This document shows, in pieces, positions 44,316 to 55,639 of a stretch of DNA of 64,000 nt. A program made the translations under genes and the position numbers. Numbering within the stretch: position 1 is the first letter of the stretch; each line of letters begins with the position of its first letter. The DNA comes from Gordius sp. MW1. Its lineage: Eukaryota > Nematomorpha > Gordioida > Gordea > Gordiidae. The DNA is taken from assembly GCA_964036665.1 (NCBI GenBank), contig OZ038527.1, positions 8,277,835 through 8,341,834 on the forward strand. The letters are read 5' to 3'. Under the pieces are notes generated by a model. That model was not told the origin of the DNA. It made no database searches and saw nothing but the letters and a program-made list of their open reading frames with translations.

Positions 44316-47300
44316 CGGGCCGTCCCATATGGGCGACAATGGGAAACGGCCGTACTTTCAGCCGCCTATTCTATTTATTCGACCGGTCCACCCAACGAAA
44401 ATATCTCGTCGACACAGGCGCTGAAGTTAGCGTAATCCCACCCCCTCCCAAACATCCATTGATCCCGCATGGCCCAACTCTACAAGCGGCTAACCAAACC
44501 AGCATACACACATACGGACAAGTCGTATTGGGTTTAGACCTTGGTTTGCGACGGGAATTCAAATGGGTATTTTTAGTCGCAAACGTACACACCCCTATAA
44601 TTGGAGCTGACTTACTGCACCACTATAAGTTAGTTGTGGACATCAACAATAAACGACTTATAGACAGCACCACACAATTATCGTCGAGAGGAACATCCTC
44701 ACCACACCAGACGTTCGGCATCCGTGTAGCACTCAGCAATCACAGCACAAAATTCGATGCAATTCTGCACGAATTTCCATCACTCATATCCCCTCTAAAC
44801 TTCAACCGACAGATTCCACCCCATGATGTGCTCCACCACATTCTGACAAAAGGCCCAGCACAGCACTCACGCCCCAGACGATTGGCGCCCGATAAATTAA
44901 GTTCAGCCAAGAAAGAGTTCGAATATATGCTGGAACTTGGGATCATCAGAGAGTCAAAAAGTAATTGGGCATCCCCATTACATCTGGCTGCCAAAAAGTC
45001 AGGCGACTGGAGACCGTGTGGGGACTATCGCGGGCTGAACAAAGTCACATTGCCTGATCGGTATCCCATTCCCCACATACATGATTTTTCCGCCAACCTC
45101 CACAACAAAACAATATTTTCCAAGCTCGACCTGGTAAGAGCATATCACAACATTCCAATTGCAGCAGGTGACATCAGCAAAACAGCCGTGACAACGCCAT
45201 TTGGTTTATACGAATTCACTAGAATGCCCTTTGGTCTAAGAAACGCGGCTCAGACATTTCAACGGTTCATAGATGAAGTGTTAAGAGGGCTCGACTATGC
45301 CTACGCTTATATCGACGATATACTTATAGCTAGCACCTCGGAAAAAGAACACGAAAATCACTTAAGGACCGTTTTACAACGACTACAGGACTTTGACCTT
45401 TGAATAAGTCCTTTAAAATGCAAGTTTGGAACTCACGAACTCGAGTTTCTGGGACATCATATATCAAAAACTGGCATCACTCCACTAATGGATAAGGTCG
45501 ACGCTATCCGCGAATTTCCACTACCGGACTCCACAAAGAAGCTTCGCAGATTCTTGGGGATGATAAATTTTTATCGTAGATTCCTACCCGGAATTTCCCG
45601 TACCCTTCAACCTTTAACGGACGTGTTAAAGAAACCAAAAAAATCTCTAACTTTCAACGACGACCAGATAAAAGCGTTCGAAAAAGCAAAATCAGCTTTA
45701 GCAGATTTTACCGCACTTAGTTTCTTAGATACAGATCCACGAACAGAAATAAGGTTGACTACAGACGCATCGGACACAGCAGTCGGAGCAGTATTGGAGC
45801 AGGTAATTTCGGACCAGGTAAAACCAATATCATTTTATTCGGTCAAGCTGCAACCAACGCAAACGCGATATAGCACTTTCGGCCGGGAGCTTCTTGCAAT
45901 TTATTTAGCTATTAAGCACTTTCGCCACTTTTTAGAAGGTCGAAGTTTCTCCGTGTATACGGACCACAAACCACTAATTTACGCCTTTAACGCTAAACCT
46001 GACCAGTATTCACCTAGAGAAACGAGACAATTGGACCTAATATCGCAATTTACAACTGATATTCGGTACATCAAAGGTGAAAGTAATACAGTTGCAGACG
46101 CGCTCTCTCGGACGGAGGTAGATTCTATCAGGTTACCAGAAATGCCCGATCTAGAAGAGATTAGTAGACAACAAATAAATGACGAAACCCTGAGAAACTT
46201 AAAGGATTCATCATCTTTGAAATTGCAGTTAGTACCAATTCCAGGATCAGAGCGAAAAATCCTTTGCGATCTCTCAACCGCCAAACCACGACCGGTAATT
46301 CCAGAAACACTCAGAAAAATAGTTTTCGACCATTTCCACACTATATCACACCCAGGTATACGCGCCACTGTGAAACTAATTACAAATCGGGTAGTCTGGC
46401 CGTCAATAAACAAAGACGTTGTGAGATGGGCAAGAACTTGTGAAAGGTGCCAACGATGCAAGGTATTTCGACACACCGTTACAGTACCCGGAACATTCGC
46501 TAAACCCGACGCCCGTTTTGCCCACATCCACATAGACTTGGTAGGGCCACTACCACCATCAAACGGATATACGCATATGTTAACAGCAGTGGACCGATTC
46601 ACCAGATGGCCCATGGCTATTCCTTTGAATGATACATCCACGGAGGTTATCGCAAAAAAGCTGATAGAACACTGGATTGCGAACTTCGGTGTGCCACATA
46701 CCATTACCACCGATAGAGGATCACAGTTCCAATCATCTCTCTTCCGAGAACTCTCCAATCTCTTAGGTTGCACACATATTAAAACAACCGCCTACCATCC
46801 CGCCGCAAACGGACTCGTCGAACGATTCCATAGACAACTTAAAGAGTCGTTAAAAGCCGCCGGGGAGACTAAGTGGAACGAAATTTTACCATTGATATTA
46901 TTAGGATTACGTTCAACTATCAAAGAAGACATAGGAGCAACAACAGCAGAATTGGTGTACGGTACGACCTTACGACTACCAGGAGACTACGTCCTAAAAA
47001 CCGAACCTAACCCATTACAACATCATTTCGTTGACAAGCTCAGGAGGACCATGGCAAAAATTCCTTACCCCATACCAAAACACCATGCTACAACAAAAGA
47101 ACAAGTTAGCAGCTACCTGTTCGAAGCAACCCACGTGTTCGTCAGACACGACGCCGTCAGTAAGCCACTCTCTCCAACGTATGACGGTCCTTACAAAGTA
47201 TTGAAACGTGAACCAAAATACTTCGTCATTGAAAAAAATGGTAAAAGAGATTCTGTCTCGATAGACAGATTAAAACCCTGCCATCGAAGCAGAGAGGAAC

Positions 47301-47428
47301 CACCCTTTCAGACCGCCGACGAAACGCAAGCTGAGGCACCGACACAAGAAGCAGAAGAACCAACCAAAATAACTAGAAAAGGCAGAAAGGTCCATTGGCC
47401 GAAAAACCTTCGGGAATACATCACATAG
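44312..47428 (+). pseudogene. pol: Retrotransposon Pol (PR-RT-RNase H-IN), interrupted by one in-frame stop
   Basis: The pol frame is -1 relative to gag and open from 44312 through 45400; the first ATG is 44339. A TGA at 45401-45403 interrupts the reverse transcriptase, and the same frame continues open to 47428. Domains: protease with [15 protein letters not shown] with [13 protein letters not shown] and YIDDILIAS; RNase H with TTDASDTAVGAVLEQ and DHKPLIYAF; integrase with an HHCC finger (HISHPG-type H, then CERCQRC), the catalytic HIDLVGPLP / TDRGSQFQ / GLVERFHRQLKE residues and a C-terminal YDGPYKVLKR module. Apart from the single stop all catalytic motifs look intact. The stop may be a fresh mutation or, less likely, a read-through site. 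Confidence 0.9.
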
Positions 47429-47487
47429 TTTTTAGCCAACTCTTATCGACATATTTAAAACTTTAAATATATCTGGAAGGGGAGTAT

Positions 47488-47772
47488 TGTGGCGTTTTAG
47501 ACATTGGCGAGATAAAGTAGCGAACGGACATTCACTTTACTTTTACTTGTCGATTAAAAATCATCCATCCATAGAACAATTCCTTCCGTCATCATAAAAT
47601 TCATCTTATCGCTCAAATAACATTCATCGCTAATATCTCAAATAACATTCATCGCTAATATCTCAAATAACATTCATCGCTAATATCAATATTTGTTTAT
47701 TAATATTTCATTTGCATTATTATCGCGCGTGTGAAAATACAGAAAATAAACAACTACCTAACAATCATTACA
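47488..47772 (+). repeat. 3' LTR
   Basis: Same length as the 5' LTR and, by reading, the same sequence throughout, including the triple internal repeat. Followed by the target duplication GACT. Confidence 0.95.
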
Positions 47773-48462
47773 GACTTTCCGTGCGATTATGTGGAAAAAC
47801 CGAAAATTTGAATAACTGACCCGAGATCGAGACGAGAATTTTAATGTCGAGACGAGATGATAAGATAATTTTTCGGCGAGATCTCGACTTTTTATTGCTC
47901 GTTAGATTTTAGTACATTATTGTGCATTTTAATTTGCATAATTAACATTTAAGGTATTAAGTGTAAATCAATAAGTAAATATATATATGATGTAAAAAAA
48001 ATCTTAATTGTTGCTAATATTATATATTTTTGCAAAAAATATAAAATTTGATCATTAACCTAATTATGTTTGACTCTTAGGGTATTGTTGAATCTGAATA
48101 ATACTTTATTTAAACTAATCGAAAATACATGTTATAAGAATACAAAAGATATTTATATTTGATGGTAGTGTTTGTAATATATTTAATTTTATAAAAAAAC
48201 ATTTCTTATATATAGGTGTATATAATATACAACATATGCCGTTTCTTTAAAAGAGTTACACTTCCTCAATAGTCTGGAAGGAGGGCGAGTTAGATTTCCT
48301 CAATAAGTTTGGAAGGAGGGCGAACAAGTCGTTTAGGGCGGCTACTAAGTTCTTGACTTTCTTCCGCTAAGCTTTTATTCGCACAAATGTTCTTGGGTTC
48401 TTGAGAAGTTGTCTCTACTCGTGTAGGAGGTAATTCAATTGTGCCAACGGCCTTTTCCTAAG
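47773..48462. other. AT-rich DNA with a short tandem duplication
   Basis: No gene. At about 48262-48331 a unit of roughly 37 bp (TTCCTCAATA...GGAAGGAGGGCGA) occurs twice in tandem. Confidence 0.5.
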
Positions 48463-49021
48463 CTAATCGGCATGTTTCCTCCGCAGTCTACCTTTAAATT
48501 CCCCCTGGTATGACACAGAACTTGTACGTGAGACCATAGCTCCCTCTAAGTTATTGCCGCAAAAAATCAAGCTACCCAAGCTATTAGAACAGACTCGGGA
48601 AGGTGAGCCTCCTCGATGTTCATTGTGCTGCTGTTGTTTGGTAGGATGGTAGGATGAGTAGTAATGAAGAGCTTCTTGGAACCCCAGTCTCAATTTTCCA
48701 CCTCCCCCACTGCTGTTATCAAAACGTTTGACAGGCCCTCCCCTTGGAGCCGGCGGACCCATTCGAGAGTTGACCTTAAGACTCGGCATAGGGTGAGTGG
48801 CTTGAGATCGTACCGCGTTTCGGCTTCGTTTACGTTGTAGGGGAGAAGAATCGAGCATCCTTCCGAGTCTGATAAGAACACTGCCACCACTATAAAGGGG
48901 AGGGGAGCGAGATTCGGGACGTCGACATTTGGCATCGCCCTTGCCGCCAAAATGTCTAAAAGAGACGTCGTTACTACCTATGTTGGATATACCTTTGTAC
49001 AAATATCCGTCTTCAAACCTG
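48463..49021 (-). CDS. Exon-like open frame, unknown protein
   Basis: On the - strand a CAG acceptor at about 49022 opens a frame of about 185 residues that ends at 48463. The sequence is rich in Ser, Gly, Arg and Pro (RMGPPAPRGGPVKRF, SSGGGGKLRLG, SYHPTKQQQHNEHRGG) and has no recognised domain. It is more GC-rich than its flanks and lies just downstream of the decayed RTE element. It could be the last exon of a host gene or a part of a repeat; upstream exons were not found. Confidence 0.3.
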
Positions 49022-49259
49022 GATTGAGGGAAGCCCCTTTATAGGTCGATAAGGAGGACTAAAGGTGCTTCGAGGTTTAATCCTTTCCCTACTTCCTTTA
49101 TAAATCCGATCAGGAGGGCTACCCTTATTTTTATCCTCTTTTTCACAGGGAAGGGGAGGGGGAGGGGGGTGATTTGCCCCCCCTTCCCCAATAAAAAAGA
49201 GGCCTAGCTTGGATTTCTTTATCCATTCCACCATCCAATTAAAGTGTTGATCCTAAATA

Positions 49260-51440
49260 TTTGAAGGAATCCACGCTTGTCAGTTTTCCAATCGCCTAAA
49301 GTAAGGGATGCATTTAGCTGGTTTTTATCCGATTTAAACTTTGTCTTCATGTATTATGTATTCTTTCGATTTACCCTGAGACCACTTTCTTCTATTGCAT
49401 TTACCCTTCTATTTACAATATTAGCCAATTCTTGTTCACTTTTGGCACAGAGGATTATATTGTCTGCAAAGATCATTGCCCAAGGAGCTTCCTCGCCCAT
49501 ATCCTTGGTAATAATATCCATTATCATTATGAATAGGAAGGGACTAAGAGCTGAACCTTGATGGACTCCAGTGTTAATGGCAAAGCCCTTTGTAGTCCCC
49601 ACCGTTGTTCTAACCTACGTTCTATTTCCCTTGTACAGATCTTTTATTGCTCTGACGTATAATTCTGGCACGTTGTTTTCTTTTAAACATTTCCACACTA
49701 AAAGAGGAACTTTATCGAACGCTTTTTCTAGATCGATGAAACACATGTGCAAATCCTTTTCCCTTTCTTTAAGCCGTTCCATTAATCTTCTAACACTGTT
49801 TAGAGCGTCTGCTGTAGACCCCTCCGGCATGAATCCGCATTGGTTATCTCGAATTTGGACCAAACTCCGAAGCCGTTTCTCGATCACTTTTTCCCACACC
49901 TTGAAAGTGTGACTTATAAGCTTTATCCCTCTGTAGTTGTTGCAATCCTGAATGTCCCCTTTCATCTTGTATATCGGGATCATGTAGCTATCCCTCCACT
50001 CGTTAGGCATTACACCCGTTTTCAAGATATTGTTGAAAAGGTTGGCGAGGAATTGTGCACCAGTATTGCCTACCGCTTTGAAGCCCTCTATTGGTATATT
50101 GTCCGGTCCAAGAGCTTTTCCCGACTTTAATTTACCCATAGCAACTTTGACTCCGTATCCGTGATCCAGTCCGCTGTGTTTAATTATCCTATTGCATTTT
50201 CCTGGTTAATGTCTTCGACTACAGGCCCCTTTTCAATTAATAAATCGCTATAATAGTCGTACCATCTTTAGTATATGGCTGTCGTGTATTAGTATTTCTC
50301 CCTTTGACCCTTGATTAGCCAGTATTCTAGGTAATCTTTGGAATTTCGAGCCCTTGACTTAGCGATTTTGTAGATCAATTTTTCTCCTTCCTTTGAGTTT
50401 AGTTTTACATTTATATCGTCGTACACCTTGCTTTTTGCTTTTGCTATGAATTTTTTAGCCGATCTTTTAGCTACTTGGTTAGCTTGCTTATCATTACTAT
50501 CCTTGCTTTTATACCAAACTTTGTACAATCTCTTCTTTTTCTTGATACATTTTTGCACTTCTTCATTCCACCACCACGTCTCCTTGAGAATTCTTTTAGT
50601 GGGCTTGCTTTCACCTAGTATTTGTCGTCCCGCTTTTCGCATTATGGCCGCTATACCATTCCATTGATCCTCACATGAAGTATATTCCTTAAATTCAGCA
50701 TGTTTAATTAATTGTTCCTGAAAATATTGGATATTATCCTTTAGTTTCCTCCATTGCCGCTACTCTTTCTACCTTTTGCCCTTTAATGCCCTTTAATATA
50801 AAGTCCAACCAACAGCTTGTGTTGGCAGGCCAATATTTCACTCGGTATTACCTTAACATTTTGAACATACTTTAAGTGCGCTCTGTTGACGAGAAAGAAA
50901 TCTATCTGAGTGGTACGGCTGCCGCTTTTGTACGTTATAAGATGTTCTTGTCTCTTTTTTGAAGAAGATTTTTCCTTTTGCTAGGTCAAAAGCTTGAGCA
51001 ATTTCAAGAATTTCCGTACCTCCTTCATTTCTTAGGCCGTAACCCCGACCACCGTGATTTCTTTCAAATCCTTCCCTTGATTTGCCCACGTGTCCATTGA
51101 GGTCCGCTCCTATAATTATTAGTCCATTTTTGCCAAAATTCTGTCATTGATTCTTTTAAGGTCGACGACAGTTTTCTGAAATTCTTGCGGTAGCAATATA
51201 CCGACGCCATTCCGGTAAGTTTCTGTACCGTAAAAATATAATTTGTATCCGTCACCTATGTATTTTGCTTTTTGGTCCTTCCATTTAATCTCAAGCGATA
51301 TCGATTTTTCTCCTCCTTAGAACGTCTGCCAATTCTCTGCTCTTGCTAGTCATTGTACCAATATTTCATGACCCAAACTTTATAATACGCAAACTAATGT
51401 CTTTAACCGCTTCCGTTTGTTGAGAGAGCGGTAGCCTTCG
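49260..51440 (-). pseudogene. Decayed RTE-type LINE (endonuclease plus reverse transcriptase)
   Basis: Reading on the - strand, the endonuclease begins near 51350 (MTSKSRELADVLRRRKIDIA) and continues with KAKYIGDGYKLYFYGTETYR, NGVGILLP and GADLNGHVGKSREGFE. The reverse transcriptase occupies about 50140-49260: GKALGPDNIPIEGFKAVGN, NNYRGIKLISHTFKVWEKVI, FIDLEKAFDKVP and NTGVHQGSALSPFLFIMIMD. The catalytic motif reads FADN instead of FADD, and several frameshifts separate the parts, so it is inactive. The C-terminal third is missing after about 49260. These segments match the RTE clade. Confidence 0.85.
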
Positions 51441-51564
51441 TTTATTTCCCACACATTCCATGCGAAGAATGCGCGCGTCGCTTAAGGGGGACGCCCTAGC
51501 TTGGTTTTCATGCTGCTTCTTTGTTGTAGTAAATACCTAACGGCATTGCTTAAAGCTATGGGCC

Positions 51565-51759
51565 CATGGGCGTACGCAGGGGGGGGGGGGGGCAGGGGGG
51601 GGGGCGGCTGCCCCCCCCCCCTAATTTATGAAGAAAAAAAAATTTTCAATGCAAAAACATTGAAAAATTAAAAAAAAATTATGTTTTGCCCCCCTCTAAA
51701 TGAACTTTTGAACGTTTTGCCCCCCCCCCCCCCTAATTCAAAACCTGCGTACGCCCATG
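51565..51759. mobile_element. GGGCGTAGCC-family MITE, copy 9
   Basis: Ends CATGGGCGTACGCAGG and CCTGCGTACGCCCATG carry an exact 8-bp duplication TATGGGCC (51557-51564, 51760-51767). Long G and C tracts flank the AT core. Confidence 0.85.
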
Positions 51760-51767
51760 TATGGGCC

Positions 51768-52329
51768 TTATACATTTGATTTCAAGAATAATGACTCTTA
51801 GATAAAAAAATTTGAAGCAAAAGTTTATTTTTTTATTTTTTAACCTATGCTACATAGTACCTTTATACTTAATTGAGTGAAACTTAAATCTTACCTTTGC
51901 TTATTTATAGAAACCATTAGGCTGTAATGCATTATTAAAACAGTGAAGTTTGAATATGGCTAAGCTTACATCGTTTGATATTACATTTTTATCAATTATT
52001 AGACAAATCTTTAAATTAAAAATAGTGTAAAACCATCTTTTTACATAATGGATATTCCTTGGTATCTTTATTAATTCATTGGTGGATACTGGTGTAATTA
52101 GCGTTTTACCCTTGGGGCGAGGCTAACTTATTTCAATCAGCTGAGAATGAGGATTCAACAATATGGTCAATTGTTCCATTATCTTATTTATCTCCAAATA
52201 CCTGTATTTACACTTTACTCTTTTATCTTTCGCTTATTTTTGCCATACACCTTAAGCAAGCTAAAAACTTTATTTTCAGCATAGTAAAAGTTTAATTTCT
52301 GTAAATTTAAACGAAACATGGAGGCTATG
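51768..52329. other. AT-rich DNA, nothing supported
   Basis: No gene or repeat recognised between the MITE and the second LINE. Confidence 0.5.
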
Positions 52330-54600
52330 AGCATAATCTGAAGAACAAAGAAGGAGAAAAACTTCTCCAAATATTCTAAGGCTCCGATATGGCGATCGTT
52401 AACACCTATTTTCAACGCGAAGATCATATTGTGACGTATAGAAGTGGAAAGCATTTTAATCAAATTGACTATCTGCTCATATGGCGAAAGGACTTATGGA
52501 TTATCGAAGATTGCAAAATAATATCTGGAGAAGAAATCGCCAGGCAACATCGTCCACTAGTGAAAATTTCGCCAAAGAAAAGTATTTCCTGAAAGAATAA
52601 AGGTCTATGAACCTCGAAATCTATAAAAAATCCTAAAGGATACGTCAACGAAGATAAATATTATCAAAAAGCCTCCTCACTCTTGGGTGCATCTAAGTTG
52701 CAAAGCGACGTAGACGACAACATAGGAGACGCTAACTAAGGACATAAGGAAAACAGCGATTCGGGTTCTAGGACACACTAAAGGAGGCTAAACTATGAAT
52801 AAGGAACTATGGTCGTGGGATCAATCGGTTAGGAATTTTATCGAAAGAAAGAAAAATCAATTAGAGAATGGCATAAATTAAAAAAAGTCAGAAGATTATT
52901 AAGAGTATAGGTAGGCAATCGGAGCCCCGAAAAAGGCCGTTGCAATAGCAAAGAGTGCCGTATGCACTGATATGGAAAACACACTGGACCATAAAGGGGT
53001 CAACTATGTAAAAAATGGCTTAGATATGAGAGAAGAAATGTCGCAATGTAATGTCGGAGTCCTTAAAATTGTCAAAAACGAGAAGGGTCAAACCTTATTC
53101 AAGCCGAAGGAAAGGATGGAAAGATAAAAAGGATATTTCAAGGAACTTATGAATATTGCAAATGACAAAGATTCCCTTACCGATATTGCTAAACATATGT
53201 ATGGTCTAACTCTTTCGGGAGGATGGACGTAGAACACAAATGAACAAGATGCAAAAAAGAAAAGCTAATGGTTCTGATGGAATATCTATGGATGCATTGC
53301 TCGGGTGCCACGAAGAAGGAGTCACGACTACGACGAACCTTTTTAAAATATTGGTAGAAGAGCGAATTTTTAATCAATGGAGGGCGGGCACAATTATACC
53401 CTTATTTAAAGGCAAAGGAGATCTCAGGAGTGTGGCAATTACAGAGGTATCAAGCTAACTTGCCACTCCTTCAAGCATGGAAAGGATCTTAGTAACAAGG
53501 CTTAAAAATGAGGTGGAAATATAAGTAACCAATTCGGATTTGTGGCCGGAAAATCCACAATTGACCCAATCTTCGCACTAAAACAAATAATGGATAAATC
53601 TGGTGAAAATAGAAGAGACCTACATATGGTCTTTATCGACTTGTAGAGAGCATATGAGACGGTCCCTCGCAATTTAATATGGTGGTGCTTGAGGAAACAA
53701 AACATCCCTGACGCATATATACAGCTCATGAAAAATATTTATGAAGCCTCAAATTCATGCGTTAGGACGACAGTTGGAGACTCTAAATCTTTTCGGGTTA
53801 AAAATGGAATTTCATCAAGAATTTGCTTTAAGCCCCTTTTTATTTAATATAATTGTGGACAAGATAACGAGAAAAAAGGCTATCGCTATGGTGTATGCCA
53901 TATGTCGATGATATGTACTCTGTGGAGAAACAAAGGAGAAAGTATTCGAAGAAGCCTAAATTGGTCAAAGCGCGTAGCTGTATATGGTTTGAAGGTCAAC
54001 GATCAAAAAACGGTATATATGGAAATGAACGTTATAGACACCCCATCGCTGGATCACCATCTAATGTATCCAAAAGCAGACAGGTTCATATAACTCGGCT
54101 CGATGCTACATCATGAGGGAGGTTGCGCAACAGTCAATGTCCGGATACAAAAAGGATTGCTTAAATGGCGAAGTATATCCGGTGTAATGTGTGACAAGAA
54201 ATTTCCAATATGGTTTGAAGGGCAAAGTTTACAAATCTATCGTAAGACCGGGGTTAATCTATGGAAGTGAAACATGGGCATACACGGAAGGAAAGCTTAA
54301 TAAGCTCGACCAGACGAATGATGATCTCATGACAAAAATGTGTATGCAACCTATGGCGGATTATCGAAAATCGGCTAAGATTAATAAGCATATATTAAAA
54401 AAGAGGTTTAAATCGATAAAACTGGACATGGAAGTACCGGGGAAGAGAGGAACAGGACCTCGTGTCATGTGGAAAGGGCAAGTCGACAAAGTTATGAAAC
54501 TTAAGGAAATTAATCAAGACATCACACTTATCTTGATTAAGATGGAAGAAACTCATCAAAACAAACCCACGACTGTGGGATCAAATACTTGATAAAGAAG
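52330..54600 (+). pseudogene. Second decayed RTE-type LINE, opposite orientation
   Basis: The + strand holds the end of an RTE endonuclease (52330-52590: DMAIVNTYFQREDHIVTYRS, NQIDYLLIWRKDLW, ARQHRPLV). A degraded linker follows, then reverse transcriptase pieces: KRKANGSDGISMDALL, FNQWRAGTIIPLFKGKGD, NQFGFVAGKST and VFIDL followed by a stop. The C-terminal part at 54190-54590 (GLIYGSETWAYTEGKLNKLD, GPRVMWKGQVDKV) is the best preserved. Many stops and shifts make it inactive. It differs enough from the 49260-51440 copy to represent a separate insertion. Confidence 0.85.
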
Positions 54601-55639
54601 AATAAGAATTCATATTGTAAAATAACAACGACGATGTAAACGGCTGTATAAAGTTTAAGGCAATACAATTATTTATTGTACAGTAAGTTTATACAAATAA
54701 ATCTAAAAATATTTTTGTAAAATTACAAAATTAAACCGTTGCATTGACCATTTTTTTTGGTTTCAATTACACAATTGATGTAATGTAACTAATGAAAACG
54801 ACATGGTGTTGCCTCAATTCTCAAGACTTTTCACTAAAACCATACAAATCCCACTTTTAAAAACACTAATTTTACACTTAATCATACTCTTAACAGAGGC
54901 AGCATGCTAATGGTTGATTATGCCGCAACGACAGCATTTTAAAGCCTCTTTAAAACTAGGACTCATTAGGATTCATAAAAGGCCGAATTAATTTTCATAA
55001 TTTATATGAAATTTATGTTAGAAAATAAAACCTAATGTTAGAACAATATTCAGATAGGTTAATATATTATTTGCACCCCTTCAATTTTTTGAATATTAAT
55101 TTCGATAATATCTATGAAATTATTGTTTAAAAAAGTATGTATCATGCGTAATAAGGCTAGCGATATTTGATGGTCTTGAATATTCGGGCTTGGCCCGTTC
55201 CAAGAGGGTATCGGGAAAGGCTCGGACAATATTAATAAAATAATTTGGCTCGGTGCGGGTTTGTGGTAGCCCGAGGCCCAGTATAACAATTAACTTAATT
55301 TTCATAAAATAACATATCTTTTTTAAATTAATAGAGTTTCTCATAAAAAGACCATTGGGAAAGGAACAAGAAAATATATTGTGGTGCAAGGGGGGAATAA
55401 CGTAAAAGGCAATGGTAATTTGCGATATACACATATTAAAGCAGGAAACTAAAGACAAAAAGAAAACAATTGATTGCAGTAATGAATACTCAAGGAAAGT
55501 TGAACTTAAATGTACATATCAAAACCGTAATTTTAAACACATTCATGGTCTCATTTATCAGCATTCCTCCCCCCCCCCCACTCTTTTTTACAAATATAAT
55601 GAACTAGTTAGATAACCAGTCGTACACCGTGAGTATCTA
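54601..55639. other. Intergenic DNA with a CCCGA-rich patch
   Basis: At about 55170-55290 there are CGGGCTTGGCCCG, GGCTCGGTGCGGG and GCCCGAGGCCCAG motifs, similar to the hAT-like CCCGA elements at 22471 and 32386. Otherwise AT-rich with no supported gene. Confidence 0.5.

Larger units (their letters stand above)
43171..47772 (+). mobile_element. Ty3/gypsy LTR retrotransposon, CsRn1-like, nearly intact
   Basis: The element is 4602 bp, flanked by the 4-bp duplication GACT (43167-43170, 47773-47776). Its two 285-bp LTRs (43171-43455, 47488-47772) look identical. A primer-binding site TGGTGACCCCGACGTG (43457-43472) fits the 3' end of tRNA-Trp, the primer of the CsRn1 group. A purine tract GGAAGGGGAG ends at 47484. 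Gag and pol follow the order PR-RT-RNaseH-IN. Very recent insertion. Confidence 0.95.

Noticed and set aside
45979-46773. 264-codon open frame antisense to integrase
   Set aside because: It overlaps the well-supported pol frame and has no domain.
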